Translations under genes and position numbers: made by a program
Shown: positions 5,163-12,460 of the stretch, piece by piece
Numbering within the stretch: position 1 is the stretch's first letter
Layout: each line of letters opens with the position of its first letter
Notes under the pieces: model-generated
The model's database searches: none
The model's input: only the letters and a program-made list of their open reading frames with translations
What the model was told of the DNA's origin: nothing
Assembly: GCA_022844585.1 (NCBI GenBank)
Contig: JALHLM010000131.1
Coordinates: 1-12,572 of the forward strand
Reading direction: 5' to 3'
Length of the DNA: 12,572 nt
From: Pirellulales bacterium
GTDB lineage: Bacteria; Planctomycetota; Planctomycetia; Pirellulales; JALHLM01

Positions 5163-8085
5163 TATCCACGCCGCCGCGGGGCACGTCGATCGCAACGCCG
5201 AACGCGTGCGCCACGACGCCCGTGATTTGGGACTCGGCGACGAACTCTCGGTCCACGCCGTCAGCGGCTATCTGGTCGAGGGCGCGATTGATCAGGCGCA
5301 GGTCGAACGGCTCGGCCGCGAGTTGCTGGCGGACCCCGTCGTGGAGCGCACGCACGTCGCGCGCGTGGGGGATGCAAGCCTCTCACGCCCGCCGAGCGAC
5401 GGTCAACGTTTGATCCATGTGTTACCGAAGCCGGGCGTGATGGACCCCGTGGCGCAAAGTGCGCTCGGCGCGATGCTCGACGGCGGCTGGCAAGCGACGG
5501 CCGTGCGGACGCTCCGCAAATATTGGATCGGCGGCGCGGACGACGCGCAACTCGATCGTCTGTGCGCCAAGTTGCTGGCCAATGACGCCATCGAACAGGT
5601 GGTCCGCGGGCCGTTGTCGTTGGAGAAACTCGACGTCGGCACGAAGTACGTGATGCAACGCGTCGTCGTACCGATCCGCGAATTGAACGACGATGCGCTC
5701 GTGAAGTTGAGCCGCGAGGGGCAACTCTCGTTGTCGCTGGCCGAAATGCGCACCATTCAGGAGCATTATCGGGAACAACATCGCGAGCCGACGGACGCGG
5801 AATTGGAGACGATCGCGCAGACCTGGAGCGAGCATTGCAGCCACAAAACGCTGGCCGGCCGGGTGCGCTACCGCGGGCCGGAAGGGGAGCGGCTGTTCGA
5901 GAACATGCTCAAGGAGACGATCTTCGCGGCCACGCAGGAAATCCGCAAATCGCTCGGGGCGGACGATTGGTGCGTGAGCGTGTTCAAGGACAACGCCGGG
6001 GTGATCCGCTTCGACGAGCAGAACAACGTCTGCTTCAAGGTCGAAACGCATAACCATCCCTCGGCGCTCGAGCCGTACGGCGGCGCGAATACTGGTATCG
6101 GCGGCGTGATTCGCGATCCGCTCGGCACAGGGCTTGGCGCGAAACCGATCTGCAATACCGACGTGTTCTGCTTCGCCCCGCCCGATACGCCCGCCGATCA
6201 ACTTCCGGCCGGCGTCCTGCATCCCAAACGGGTGATGAAAGGCGTCGTCTCCGGCGTGCGAGACTACGGCAACCGGATGGGCATCCCGACCGTGAACGGC
6301 GCGATCTACTTCGATCCGCGCTATCTCGGCAATCCGCTGGTTTACTGCGGCAACGTGGGCTTGATTCCGCGCGACAAATCCGACAAGGCGACACAGCCGG
6401 GCGACTTGATCGTCGCCGTCGGCGGCCGCACGGGGCGCGACGGCATCCACGGCGCGACGTTCAGCTCCATTGAGCTCACCAGCGACAGCGAGAGTCTTTC
6501 CGGCGGTGCGGTGCAGATCGGCAACGCGATTACCGAAAAGATGGTCGTCGACGTGATTCTACAAGCCCGAGATCGCGGGCTCTACAACGCGATCACCGAT
6601 TGCGGCGCCGGCGGGTTTTCGAGCGCCGTCGGCGAGATGGGCGAAGAGATCGGCGCGGAAGTGCAGCTCGATCGCATCCCGCTCAAGTACGAGGGGCTGA
6701 GCTACACCGAAATGTGGATCAGCGAGGCGCAGGAGCGGATGATCCTGGCGGTGCCGGAGGCGAAGTGGGCGGAATTCCACCAACTGTGCGCGGCGGAATC
6801 GGTCGAAGCGACCGCGATCGGCACCTACGTTCCGACGGGGCGATTGGTGCTCAAGTATCACGGCGAGACCGTGGCCGATCTCTCGATGGAATTCCTGCAC
6901 GGCGGCCGGCCGAAGGTGATCCGCGAGGCGACCTACACGCCAGCCGCGGTCGAACCATTGGCCGGAACCGCGATGTGGACGCGCGAGTATACGCACGATT
7001 TGCTGAATATCCTTGGGTCGCTCAACGTCGCCAGCAAGGAATGGGTGATTCGCCAGTACGATCATGAAGTGCAAGGCGGCAGCGTGATTAAGCCGCTCGT
7101 GGGCGTGACGAATTCCGGACCCGGCGACGCGGCCGTGGTGCGGCCGGTGCTTGGTTCGCAGCGTGGCATCGCGATCTCCTGCGGCATGAATCCGCGCTAT
7201 GGCGACTTCGACACCTACCATATGGCGGCGAGCGCGATTGATGAAGCGATGCGCAATTGCGTGGCCGTCGGCGCGGATCCCGCGCGGATCGCCATTCTCG
7301 ACAATTTCTGCTGGGGCGACACGAATCGACCCGAGACGCTCGGCTCGCTGGTGCGTGCTGCGCTCGCTTGTTACGACCTGGCCGTGGTGCTCGGCACGCC
7401 GTTTATCTCCGGCAAAGACAGCCTGAACAACGAGTTCAGCTATACGGATTCAAACGGCGATCGCCGCACCATTGCAATTCCGCCATCGCTCTTAATTAGC
7501 GCCATCGGCCAACTCGACGATGTCCGCCAGGCGGTGACGATGGACCTCAAGCGCGCCGGCAACCGGCTCTACATCGTCGGCGTCACGCGCGACGAGCTCG
7601 GCGGTTCGCACCTGGCGCTCGTGCGCGAATGGACCGGCGGCAGCGTCCCCGCGGTGGAACCAGCCCGGGCGCGCGCGACGTTCCAGGCAGTGCACCGCGC
7701 CATCAAAGCGGGGCTCGTCGCCTCGTGTCACGACTTGAGCGAAGGCGGACTGGCCGTCGCGGCGGCCGAGATGGCCTTCGCCGGTGGCCTGGGCCTGGAC
7801 ATCGATCTAAACCCCGTCCCTTGCGAGGGACAACTCGACGACATGGCCAAACTCTTCAGCGAATCGAACAGCCGCTTCCTCTGCGAAGTGTCGCCCGCCA
7901 AGCAAGCCGCGTTCGAAGCGGAACTCGCCAAAACGATCGAAGGCGAGGCGAACATCGCCTTCGCTTGCATCGCCGAAGTAACGCGCGAACCGATCTTCAA
8001 AGTCGAAGTCGCCGAAGAAGTGCTCGCGATCGACACCACGATCGCCGCCCTCGAAGAAGCCTGGAAAGCGCCGCTGCGCTGGTAA
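5146..8085 (+). CDS. purL: Phosphoribosylformylglycinamidine synthase, fused PurS-PurL form
   Basis: 979 residues. It performs the ATP-dependent conversion of FGAR to FGAM in purine synthesis. Residues 1 to about 170 hold two PurS-like segments (MLWEIDIHAAAG..., then LIHVLPKPGVMDP...). The linker helix region leads to TWSEHCSHKT, with H230 and H233 near the active site. ETHNHP at 300-305, followed by GGANTGIGGVIRDPLG, is the ATP/FGAR site of the first AIRS-like half. CGAGGFSSAVGEMG closes the first half; GKDSLNNEF and CHDLSEGGLAVAAAEM mark the second. At 979 residues it lacks the C-terminal glutaminase domain of the roughly 1,300-residue enterobacterial enzyme, so a separate PurQ must supply ammonia; none is in the window. 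The reading frame is intact. It overlaps tyrA by 17 bases, which suggests translational coupling. Confidence 0.96.
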   Translation: MLWEIDIHAAAGHVDRNAERVRHDARDLGLGDELSVHAVSGYLVEGAIDQAQVERLGRELLADPVVERTHVARVGDASLSRPPSDGQRLIHVLPKPGVMDPVAQSALGAMLDGGWQATAVRTLRKYWIGGADDAQLDRLCAKLLANDAIEQVVRGPLSLEKLDVGTKYVMQRVVVPIRELNDDALVKLSREGQLSLSLAEMRTIQEHYREQHREPTDAELETIAQTWSEHCSHKTLAGRVRYRGPEGERLFENMLKETIFAATQEIRKSLGADDWCVSVFKDNAGVIRFDEQNNVCFKVETHNHPSALEPYGGANTGIGGVIRDPLGTGLGAKPICNTDVFCFAPPDTPADQLPAGVLHPKRVMKGVVSGVRDYGNRMGIPTVNGAIYFDPRYLGNPLVYCGNVGLIPRDKSDKATQPGDLIVAVGGRTGRDGIHGATFSSIELTSDSESLSGGAVQIGNAITEKMVVDVILQARDRGLYNAITDCGAGGFSSAVGEMGEEIGAEVQLDRIPLKYEGLSYTEMWISEAQERMILAVPEAKWAEFHQLCAAESVEATAIGTYVPTGRLVLKYHGETVADLSMEFLHGGRPKVIREATYTPAAVEPLAGTAMWTREYTHDLLNILGSLNVASKEWVIRQYDHEVQGGSVIKPLVGVTNSGPGDAAVVRPVLGSQRGIAISCGMNPRYGDFDTYHMAASAIDEAMRNCVAVGADPARIAILDNFCWGDTNRPETLGSLVRAALACYDLAVVLGTPFISGKDSLNNEFSYTDSNGDRRTIAIPPSLLISAIGQLDDVRQAVTMDLKRAGNRLYIVGVTRDELGGSHLALVREWTGGSVPAVEPARARATFQAVHRAIKAGLVASCHDLSEGGLAVAAAEMAFAGGLGLDIDLNPVPCEGQLDDMAKLFSESNSRFLCEVSPAKQAAFEAELAKTIEGEANIAFACIAEVTREPIFKVEVAEEVLAIDTTIAALEEAWKAPLRW

Positions 8086-8098
8086 CGCATTTCCAATT

Positions 8099-8268
8099 TG
8101 AACCGCGGAGGCGCTGAGATGCAGAGGTGAGAGTGGAGTTTGACCGCGAAATGCGCGAAAGAACGCGAAAAAAGTGCAGTACGGTCAACTCCATCAAGAC
8201 ATCACTGCCACTCCTCCTTTTCGCGTCATTTCGCGTATTTCGCGGTTAAACGCCTCTCCTCCGTGGTG
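8099..8268. repeat. Long imperfect inverted repeat with CGCGAAA units
   Basis: The spacer between purL and the convergent hydrolase is almost wholly occupied by two facing arms. The core arms 8143-8171 and 8218-8246 are inverted copies at 26 of 29 positions, each containing three CGCGAAA units about 10 bases apart. They are extended inwards by GTGCAGT against ACTGCCAC, and outwards by a looser pair (CCGCGGAGG around 8103 against CCTCCGTGG around 8257). The loop is about 23-45 bases. It could fold into one long hairpin and may act as a two-way terminator or mRNA stabiliser for the two convergent genes. A dispersed repeat family is another reading. Confidence 0.8.
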
Positions 8269-8271
8269 AAT

Positions 8272-9261
8272 TCAGTTCTGAGCTGGCTCCGAAAAGAACG
8301 TTGTCACTCGGTGCGCTCCGTCGTCGATGTAGCGGAGTGCGCTGTAGTGCCCGGCGTCGTACCAGTGGATTTCCGGCTTGCCGAACGCCTTCCAGAGGGC
8401 GTCGGTGCAGCTGGGCGGAATGACTTCGTCGTGTTGCGCGTTGAGCATCAACATCCGCCGTCCCTCGACGGGCCGCGCGTATTCCGCGGGATCGATCCGC
8501 TTGAGGATCTCGCAAAACGTCTCGCGCGTCCCGCCCTTGGCGAGCCAGTATTCGCGCGCTTTCGACATCTCCGGATTGTCCCACGTCACCTGGCCGATGC
8601 CTCCGCCGGCGAGCATCATGCAGACGTTGTTGAACCGCGGTTCCGCGGAAGCGGCTAAGCCCGCCGTGATGCCGCCCAAGCTGATGCCGAACACGCCGGT
8701 CTGCGCGGGGTCAATCTCATCTTGCGCGAGCAGCCACGCCCGCGCGCAGCGGATGTCGAGCACGGCCTGCCGCATCCCGGCGACGGTCACCTCGGGATCG
8801 AGCGAGATCATCCGCACATCGGCGCCCGGCTGCTGGCGCGGACCGTAGTACGGCATCTTCAAAAACAGCGCGCCGACGCCCTTGTGCGCAAGACTCCGCG
8901 CGAACAATCGCGCGAGATCGAAATCGCCCCCCAAGATATGTAACACAATCACGCCCGGATATTTGCCAGGCGCTGCGGGACGGAAGTACTCGCAATGCAC
9001 GGTGTTGTTATTCGCGTGCGGCGTCTCGACCGGCGACGGAAACCGAACTTCGGAGATCGCGATCTTTCGTGACACGGTCCGCTGTGGAACTTGCTCGAAG
9101 GAAAATTGGCGCTGCTCGAGTTGGAACAAGTCGGGAAGTTCCGCTTCTGTAGTGGCGGGTGAAAATTCGACGTCACCGTGGCGAACTTTCAGTTCAGCGG
9201 CTCGTAGCGGCAAACATCCCACGGCAAGAAACAACGCGGCTGTCGTGATGAAGTGATTCAT
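8272..9261 (-). CDS. Exported alpha/beta hydrolase (esterase or dienelactone-hydrolase-like)
   Basis: 329 residues from the ATG at 9259-9261, preceded by GGTGGA as a close ribosome site; this start gives a clean signal peptide, MNHFITTAALFLAVGCLPLRAA. Cleavage could be after AA (residue 22), or C16 could be lipidated, but AVGC is a poor lipobox. The mature part has an alpha/beta hydrolase fold: beta strand YPGVIVLHILGGD (101-113), nucleophile elbow G-I-S194-L-G-G, acid D278 in LNAQHDEVIPP, and H305 in YDAGHYSAL, a complete catalytic triad. The substrate is probably an ester in the periplasm; it cannot be told from sequence. The frame extends 27 codons upstream but would remove the signal peptide from the N-terminus. 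It is divergent from the TPR gene, and its 3' end abuts the inverted repeat. Confidence 0.9.
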   Translation of the reverse strand: MNHFITTAALFLAVGCLPLRAAELKVRHGDVEFSPATTEAELPDLFQLEQRQFSFEQVPQRTVSRKIAISEVRFPSPVETPHANNNTVHCEYFRPAAPGKYPGVIVLHILGGDFDLARLFARSLAHKGVGALFLKMPYYGPRQQPGADVRMISLDPEVTVAGMRQAVLDIRCARAWLLAQDEIDPAQTGVFGISLGGITAGLAASAEPRFNNVCMMLAGGGIGQVTWDNPEMSKAREYWLAKGGTRETFCEILKRIDPAEYARPVEGRRMLMLNAQHDEVIPPSCTDALWKAFGKPEIHWYDAGHYSALRYIDDGAHRVTTFFSEPAQN

Positions 9262-9487
9262 GCCGTCCACCGTAACACGGCGCTGGCATTCCGGGCAACT
9301 CAACTCGGTGGTCGGTCCCGTCGAAAGCAGCGGATCCCACACATCTCCCCCAGCTTGCCTTGCCTCGCCCGACCTCTCGCGGGTAATCTACCGCGCCTCG
9401 TACTCCGGCCGTCCCAGGTCGAGTGCCGGGCGGCGCACGTCGATACCTATCATTACGCCCTATTTCCTTTTCGCCAACGTTTCGTGC

Positions 9488-10417
9488 ATGGATGCCAAAA
9501 CGCAACTCTTGCCGCGTGTCTGCGTGCGCCGTTCCGCGGCGCTCGCGACTGGCTGTGCGTTGGTGATCGCGTCCGGCTGCCGGCTCCCGTGCTACGACGG
9601 CCCTTCCGCTAAGAACGTCCTCGCCAGCCGGCAACTCGTCCAGCAGGGCATGCGGGACATGGAACGGGGCGAATGGAACGGGGCGGAAAAACACTTCGCG
9701 ACGGCGGTGAAGCAGTGTCCGGCCGATCACGAAGCCCATCGACTCTATGCCGAGACCCTCTGGAAGGCCGGGCGGCAGCAGGAGGCGTTGGTTGAGATCA
9801 ACGAGGCCCTGCGGATTGCCGGCGACGACGAACAATCGCTCGTCCGACACGCCGAAATGCGGTTGGCCCGTTCGGAATTCGAACAGGCGCTGGACGCCGC
9901 CCGGCGGGCCCTGGACGTCAACCCGCAATCCGCCGACGCTTGGGCGGTTCGGGGCAAGATCTGGCAGACCAGCGGAGATTTGAGCCGCGCTGCCGCCGAT
10001 TTCCATCAATCGCTCGGCCGAGAGCCTGGGCGGCGCGACGCCCTCGAATCCCTGGCGGAAATATATCGCCGCCAAAACGAGCCTCAACGGGCGCTGGCGA
10101 ACCTGCGGGCATTGGCGGAAACCTATCCCGTCGACGAAGTGCCGAGGGAGGTGTTGGAGCAACAAGCCCAGGCGCTGTTGGCGCTTAATCGCCCGGCGGA
10201 CGCCGCGGAACAACTTGCCGTTGCCTGCCGGCGCGGCGCACCGGTATTGCCGCTTTGGTTAGCGATGGCCGATTGCCAACTACAGTCCGGGCAAACCCAG
10301 GCGGCGCTGGTCACGTTGGACCAGGCTCAGGCTTTCTGGCCCGGCTCACCGGAGGTCGCCCAATTAGCGGCGAACCTCAACCGGAACCCGCGGACGCTGC
10401 TCACATCGCGCCCGTAG
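9488..10417 (+). CDS. TPR-repeat protein, probable lipoprotein
   Basis: 309 residues from the ATG at 9488. The open frame reaches back to 9260, but the upstream part has no domain-like sequence and overlaps the start of the divergent hydrolase gene. The N-terminus (MDAKTQLLPRVCVRR, then ALATGCALVIASGC31) looks like a basic n-region, a hydrophobic core and a lipobox-like ASGC, so membrane anchoring is likely. Residues about 45-290 are a run of helix pairs with TPR signatures: AEKHFATAVKQCPADHEAHR, ALVEINEAL, ALDAARRALDVNPQSADAW, AAADFHQSLGREPGRRDALE, ALANLRALAETYP and others, roughly six to seven repeats. Such proteins usually scaffold partners. No enzyme domain is present. No clear ribosome site precedes the ATG. 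It ends 13 bases before the convergent rpmF stop. Confidence 0.87.
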   Translation: MDAKTQLLPRVCVRRSAALATGCALVIASGCRLPCYDGPSAKNVLASRQLVQQGMRDMERGEWNGAEKHFATAVKQCPADHEAHRLYAETLWKAGRQQEALVEINEALRIAGDDEQSLVRHAEMRLARSEFEQALDAARRALDVNPQSADAWAVRGKIWQTSGDLSRAAADFHQSLGREPGRRDALESLAEIYRRQNEPQRALANLRALAETYPVDEVPREVLEQQAQALLALNRPADAAEQLAVACRRGAPVLPLWLAMADCQLQSGQTQAALVTLDQAQAFWPGSPEVAQLAANLNRNPRTLLTSRP

Positions 10418-10430
10418 GCGGTGGGCGAAG

Positions 10431-10610
10431 CTATTCTTCGACCTGCACCATGGTGCGGCCCATGTAGTAGCCGCATTTCGGGCAGACCACGTGCGACGGG
10501 ATCGCTGTGCTGCACTGCGGGCAGAAATGCAGTTGCTTCGGCGTCTTGAAATCATGCGCCCGGCGGGACCCGGTGCGGGCATTCGATTGCTTGCGTTTGG
10601 GTACGGCCAT
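10431..10610 (-). CDS. rpmF: 50S ribosomal protein L32
   Basis: 59 codons, MAVPKRKQSNARTGSRRAHD... to ...MVQVEE. The first ten residues (MAVPKRKxS) are the typical L32 start, and the length equals that of bacterial L32. Two zinc knuckles, CPQC and CPKC, lie 9 residues apart in the second half, so this is the zinc-binding (C+) form. AGGA about 10 bases before the ATG is the ribosome site. In many bacteria rpmF leads a plsX/fabH lipid operon; here it stands alone and runs into the convergent TPR gene. A strong promoter lies just upstream at 10653-10680. Confidence 0.96.
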   Translation of the reverse strand: MAVPKRKQSNARTGSRRAHDFKTPKQLHFCPQCSTAIPSHVVCPKCGYYMGRTMVQVEE

Positions 10611-10652
10611 GGCTCGAGATTCCTGACAATTCGCGACCGCGGAAAGCCCCTC

Positions 10653-10680
10653 ATCATAAGGCCGCCGCTTAGACTGTCAA
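10653..10680 (-). promoter_or_regulatory. Sigma70-type promoter of rpmF
   Basis: On the minus strand TTGACA (10675-10680) and TATGAT (10653-10658) are separated by 16 bases. The -35 is a perfect consensus match and the -10 matches 5 of 6. The -10 box ends 42 bases before the rpmF ATG, a fitting distance for a short leader, and a strong promoter suits a ribosomal protein gene. Confidence 0.82.
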
Positions 10681-10724
10681 CCGCAGGAAAGCTCGGATGC
10701 AGCCGCAAATTGGCGAGATCAAAT

Positions 10725-10783
10725 CCCAGGGAAGGCCCTCGAAATCTCAGCAAATGGTGCCGTTCTCGGGGACCTTCCCTGGG
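10725..10783. repeat. 11-bp perfect inverted repeat between rpmF and the RidA-family gene
   Basis: CCCAGGGAAGG at 10725-10735 is matched by CCTTCCCTGGG at 10773-10783, with a 37-base loop that can extend the pairing imperfectly (CCCTCG against CTCGGGG). There is no T tract on either side, so it is not a standard terminator. It lies about 110 bases before the RidA-family ATG and just upstream of the rpmF promoter. It could be a relic of a dispersed element or a binding site; the sequence does not decide. Confidence 0.6.
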
Positions 10784-10820
10784 CTTATCTACGGAACAGG
10801 GCCAATACCGCTCCCCACCC

Positions 10821-10850
10821 TGGACGTTGGAGCGCCGCGGGCGATAAAAT
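10821..10850 (+). promoter_or_regulatory. Putative promoter of the RidA-family gene
   Basis: TGGACG (10821-10826, 4 of 6 to the -35 consensus) and TAAAAT (10845-10850, 5 of 6 to the -10 consensus) are 18 bases apart. The -10 box ends 41 bases before the ATG at 10892, much like the boxes before the tyrA and nucleotidyltransferase genes. Confidence 0.5.
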
Positions 10851-10891
10851 CCGCCGGTCCGGATCTGAATCCCCTCTATCGGAACCCGTCC

Positions 10892-11353
10892 ATGAGCGCC
10901 GACGCCCGTCTGCAGGAATTGAAGCTCGAGCTGCCCCCCGCCCCCAAGCCGGTCGGGGTCTATAAGCCCTGCGTCGTGGTCGGCAACCTGGCCTACGTCT
11001 CCGGACACGGGCCGCTCAAGTCCGACGGCACGCTGATGACTGGCCGTGTGGGGGCCGACGCCGACAAAGACGCCGGCTACGCCGCCGCCCGGCAGACCGG
11101 CCTGGCAATCCTGGCCACGCTCAAGGCGTCGCTCGGCAGCCTGGACCGCGTGAAGCGGGTCATCAAGGTGCTCGGCATGGTGAACTGCGTCCCGGAATTC
11201 GAACAGCATCCGGCCGTGATCAACGGCTTCAGCGAGCTCTTCGCCCAAGTCTTCGGCCCGGACCACGGCGTCGGCGCCCGTAGCGCGGTCGGTATGGGCT
11301 CGCTGCCGTCGAACATCACAGTGGAGATCGAGGCGATTTTCGAGGTGGAGTAA
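10892..11353 (+). CDS. RidA (YjgF/YER057c/UK114) family protein
   Basis: 153 residues, MSADARLQELK... to ...IEAIFEVE. RidA proteins are small cytoplasmic trimers; the best known members hydrolyse reactive enamine/imine intermediates made by PLP enzymes. Family features seen are AYVSGHGPLKSDG (about 38-50), AARQTGLAILATLKASLGSLDRVKRVIKVLGMVNC, and the C-terminal GARSAVGMGSLPSNITVEIEAIFEV. R130 sits where the substrate carboxylate-binding arginine of RidA (R105 in E. coli) is expected. The protein is about 25 residues longer than E. coli RidA and belongs to the longer subgroup, whose role is less clear. The frame extends upstream to 10697, but the ATG at 10892 begins the conserved domain and follows a promoter-like box. 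Confidence 0.92.
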   Translation: MSADARLQELKLELPPAPKPVGVYKPCVVVGNLAYVSGHGPLKSDGTLMTGRVGADADKDAGYAAARQTGLAILATLKASLGSLDRVKRVIKVLGMVNCVPEFEQHPAVINGFSELFAQVFGPDHGVGARSAVGMGSLPSNITVEIEAIFEVE

Positions 11354-11398
11354 CGACGAAGTGTTCGGTCAGCGATTTTTCCGCGTGAAACGGCGCGG

Positions 11399-11404
11399 TA
11401 GAAT
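11399..11404 (+). promoter_or_regulatory. Putative -10 box of the nucleotidyltransferase gene
   Basis: TAGAAT ends 48 bases before the ATG at 11453. No good -35 is seen 16-18 bases upstream. The box resembles those at 4251 and 10845 in sequence and distance. Confidence 0.35.
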
Positions 11405-11452
11405 CTAGGGAATGGTCCTACGTCAATCAGCAGTCGCCCTTGGACGTGCGCG

Positions 11453-12319
11453 ATGATCAGCTACGAAGATCGACTCGCCTCGAACTTGGAGTGGGCCTTG
11501 ACCGAAGGCAGCATTTTCTTCGAAGACCGCGGCGCGGTGCAAACCGCTTTGCGTCGCATTGCGCGGCGGCTCGAGGAACTTGGCATTTCCTACGCGATTG
11601 TCGGTGGGATGGCGCTGTTTACTCATGGCGTGCGACGTTTCACGGAGGACGTGGACATCCTGATTGCCACGGAGTCCCTGCAGCGCATTCATGATGAACT
11701 AGAAGGGCGCGGCTACGTCACGCCATTCGCGCGCAGCAAGAATCTCCGCGACACCGAACATGGCGTGCGAATCGAGTTCTTATTGTCTGGCCAATTCCCT
11801 GGCGATGGGAAACCTAAGCCGGTCTCGTTTCCGAGGCCCGACGATGTGTCAATTGAAGTGGATGGAATTCGCGTCATCAGCCTGCCGAAACTCGTTGAGT
11901 TGAAGCTTGCCTCCGGCATGACGAGTCAGCACCGTGCGAAGGATCTGGTCGACGTACAAGAACTGATTCGTGCCCGCCAACTGACGCTCGACTTCGCTTC
12001 ACAACTGAATCCGTTCGTACGATCGCGATACCAGGAGTTGTGGCACGTCGTTCACAGCGGCGACCAACGCTTTCTTGTTGTTAGACCAGATTTGCGTGTG
12101 CTCGCGGCTGAAAACCCCGTCAGTAATCTGGTCGCGGAATGGCGTCGCACAGACGCGACGCTGGACGCCATGTTAAGCGATGGCGTTCAAGTCGACGACG
12201 ACGCTAGCAACAGAACACGGACGCTCGTGCTCTTCACGACGGACGAGCACCTGGCGCGAAAGCATGGTCTACATCCGGAACAAGAATTCTTCTTGGACGG
12301 CGGATCGCAAGCGAGTTGA
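11453..12319 (+). CDS. Nucleotidyltransferase-fold protein (AbiEii/MNT-like)
   Basis: 288 residues from the ATG at 11453. Residues 47-71 carry the polymerase-beta nucleotidyltransferase signature: YAIVGG (GG at 51-52), then RFTEDVDILI with D66 and D68 as metal-binding acids; E108 in RIEFLL may be the third. LVELKLASGMTSQHRAKDLVDVQELI follows, the helix with K and KDLxDV typical of stand-alone and AbiEii-type members. The last ~90 residues are not recognised. Members of this superfamily include toxins that modify tRNA ends as well as housekeeping or unknown proteins. No antitoxin-like gene adjoins it, so a toxin role is unsupported. An 11-base gap separates its stop from the convergent reading frame ending at 12331. 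Confidence 0.85.
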   Translation: MISYEDRLASNLEWALTEGSIFFEDRGAVQTALRRIARRLEELGISYAIVGGMALFTHGVRRFTEDVDILIATESLQRIHDELEGRGYVTPFARSKNLRDTEHGVRIEFLLSGQFPGDGKPKPVSFPRPDDVSIEVDGIRVISLPKLVELKLASGMTSQHRAKDLVDVQELIRARQLTLDFASQLNPFVRSRYQELWHVVHSGDQRFLVVRPDLRVLAAENPVSNLVAEWRRTDATLDAMLSDGVQVDDDASNRTRTLVLFTTDEHLARKHGLHPEQEFFLDGGSQAS

Positions 12320-12330
12320 ATGTATAGCGT

Positions 12331-12460
12331 TCAAAACCGCGGCCCGCTCGCCGTCCCGCGGCTCGGCGGCAAGTCCGCCTTGGGCTCCGGCTTCGCCGGC
12401 GCCGGATAGAGCCGGTCGCTCGGGAATAACTGCGATGGATCCGCCGGACTGTCGGGTTGA
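12331..12460 (-). CDS. C-terminal 3' exon of a gene interrupted by a group II intron
   Basis: Directly downstream of the intron 3' end, the minus strand reads 42 codons to a TGA at 12331-12333. The peptide is proline- and lysine-rich (SQLFPSDRLYPAPAKPEPK, ending TASGPRF). About 35 of 42 codons end in G or C, as in true genes here. The junction leaves the last base of a split codon (T) on the exon side. The rest of the gene lies beyond the intron, outside the window. No homology can be named for so short a low-complexity tail; it could also be a chance frame. Confidence 0.45.

Noticed and set aside
5422..7221. Long minus-strand frames (5422-6450 and 6559-7221) inside purL
   Set aside because: They mirror the codon pattern of purL, whose active-site motifs are all on the plus strand.
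9262..9342. N-terminal extension of the hydrolase with a CPEC motif
   Set aside because: Only one CxxC pair is present and the extension would bury the signal peptide; the ATG at 9261 with GGTGGA upstream is better.
9194..10213. A 339-codon minus-strand frame opposite the TPR gene
   Set aside because: The plus strand encodes regular TPR helices and a lipobox; the opposite frame has no domain and overlaps the hydrolase start region.
12346..12412. GC-rich short inverted repeats (CCGGC TTC GCCGG) after the nucleotidyltransferase as a terminator
   Set aside because: There is no T tract and the stretch is better read as proline-rich codons of the minus-strand exon.
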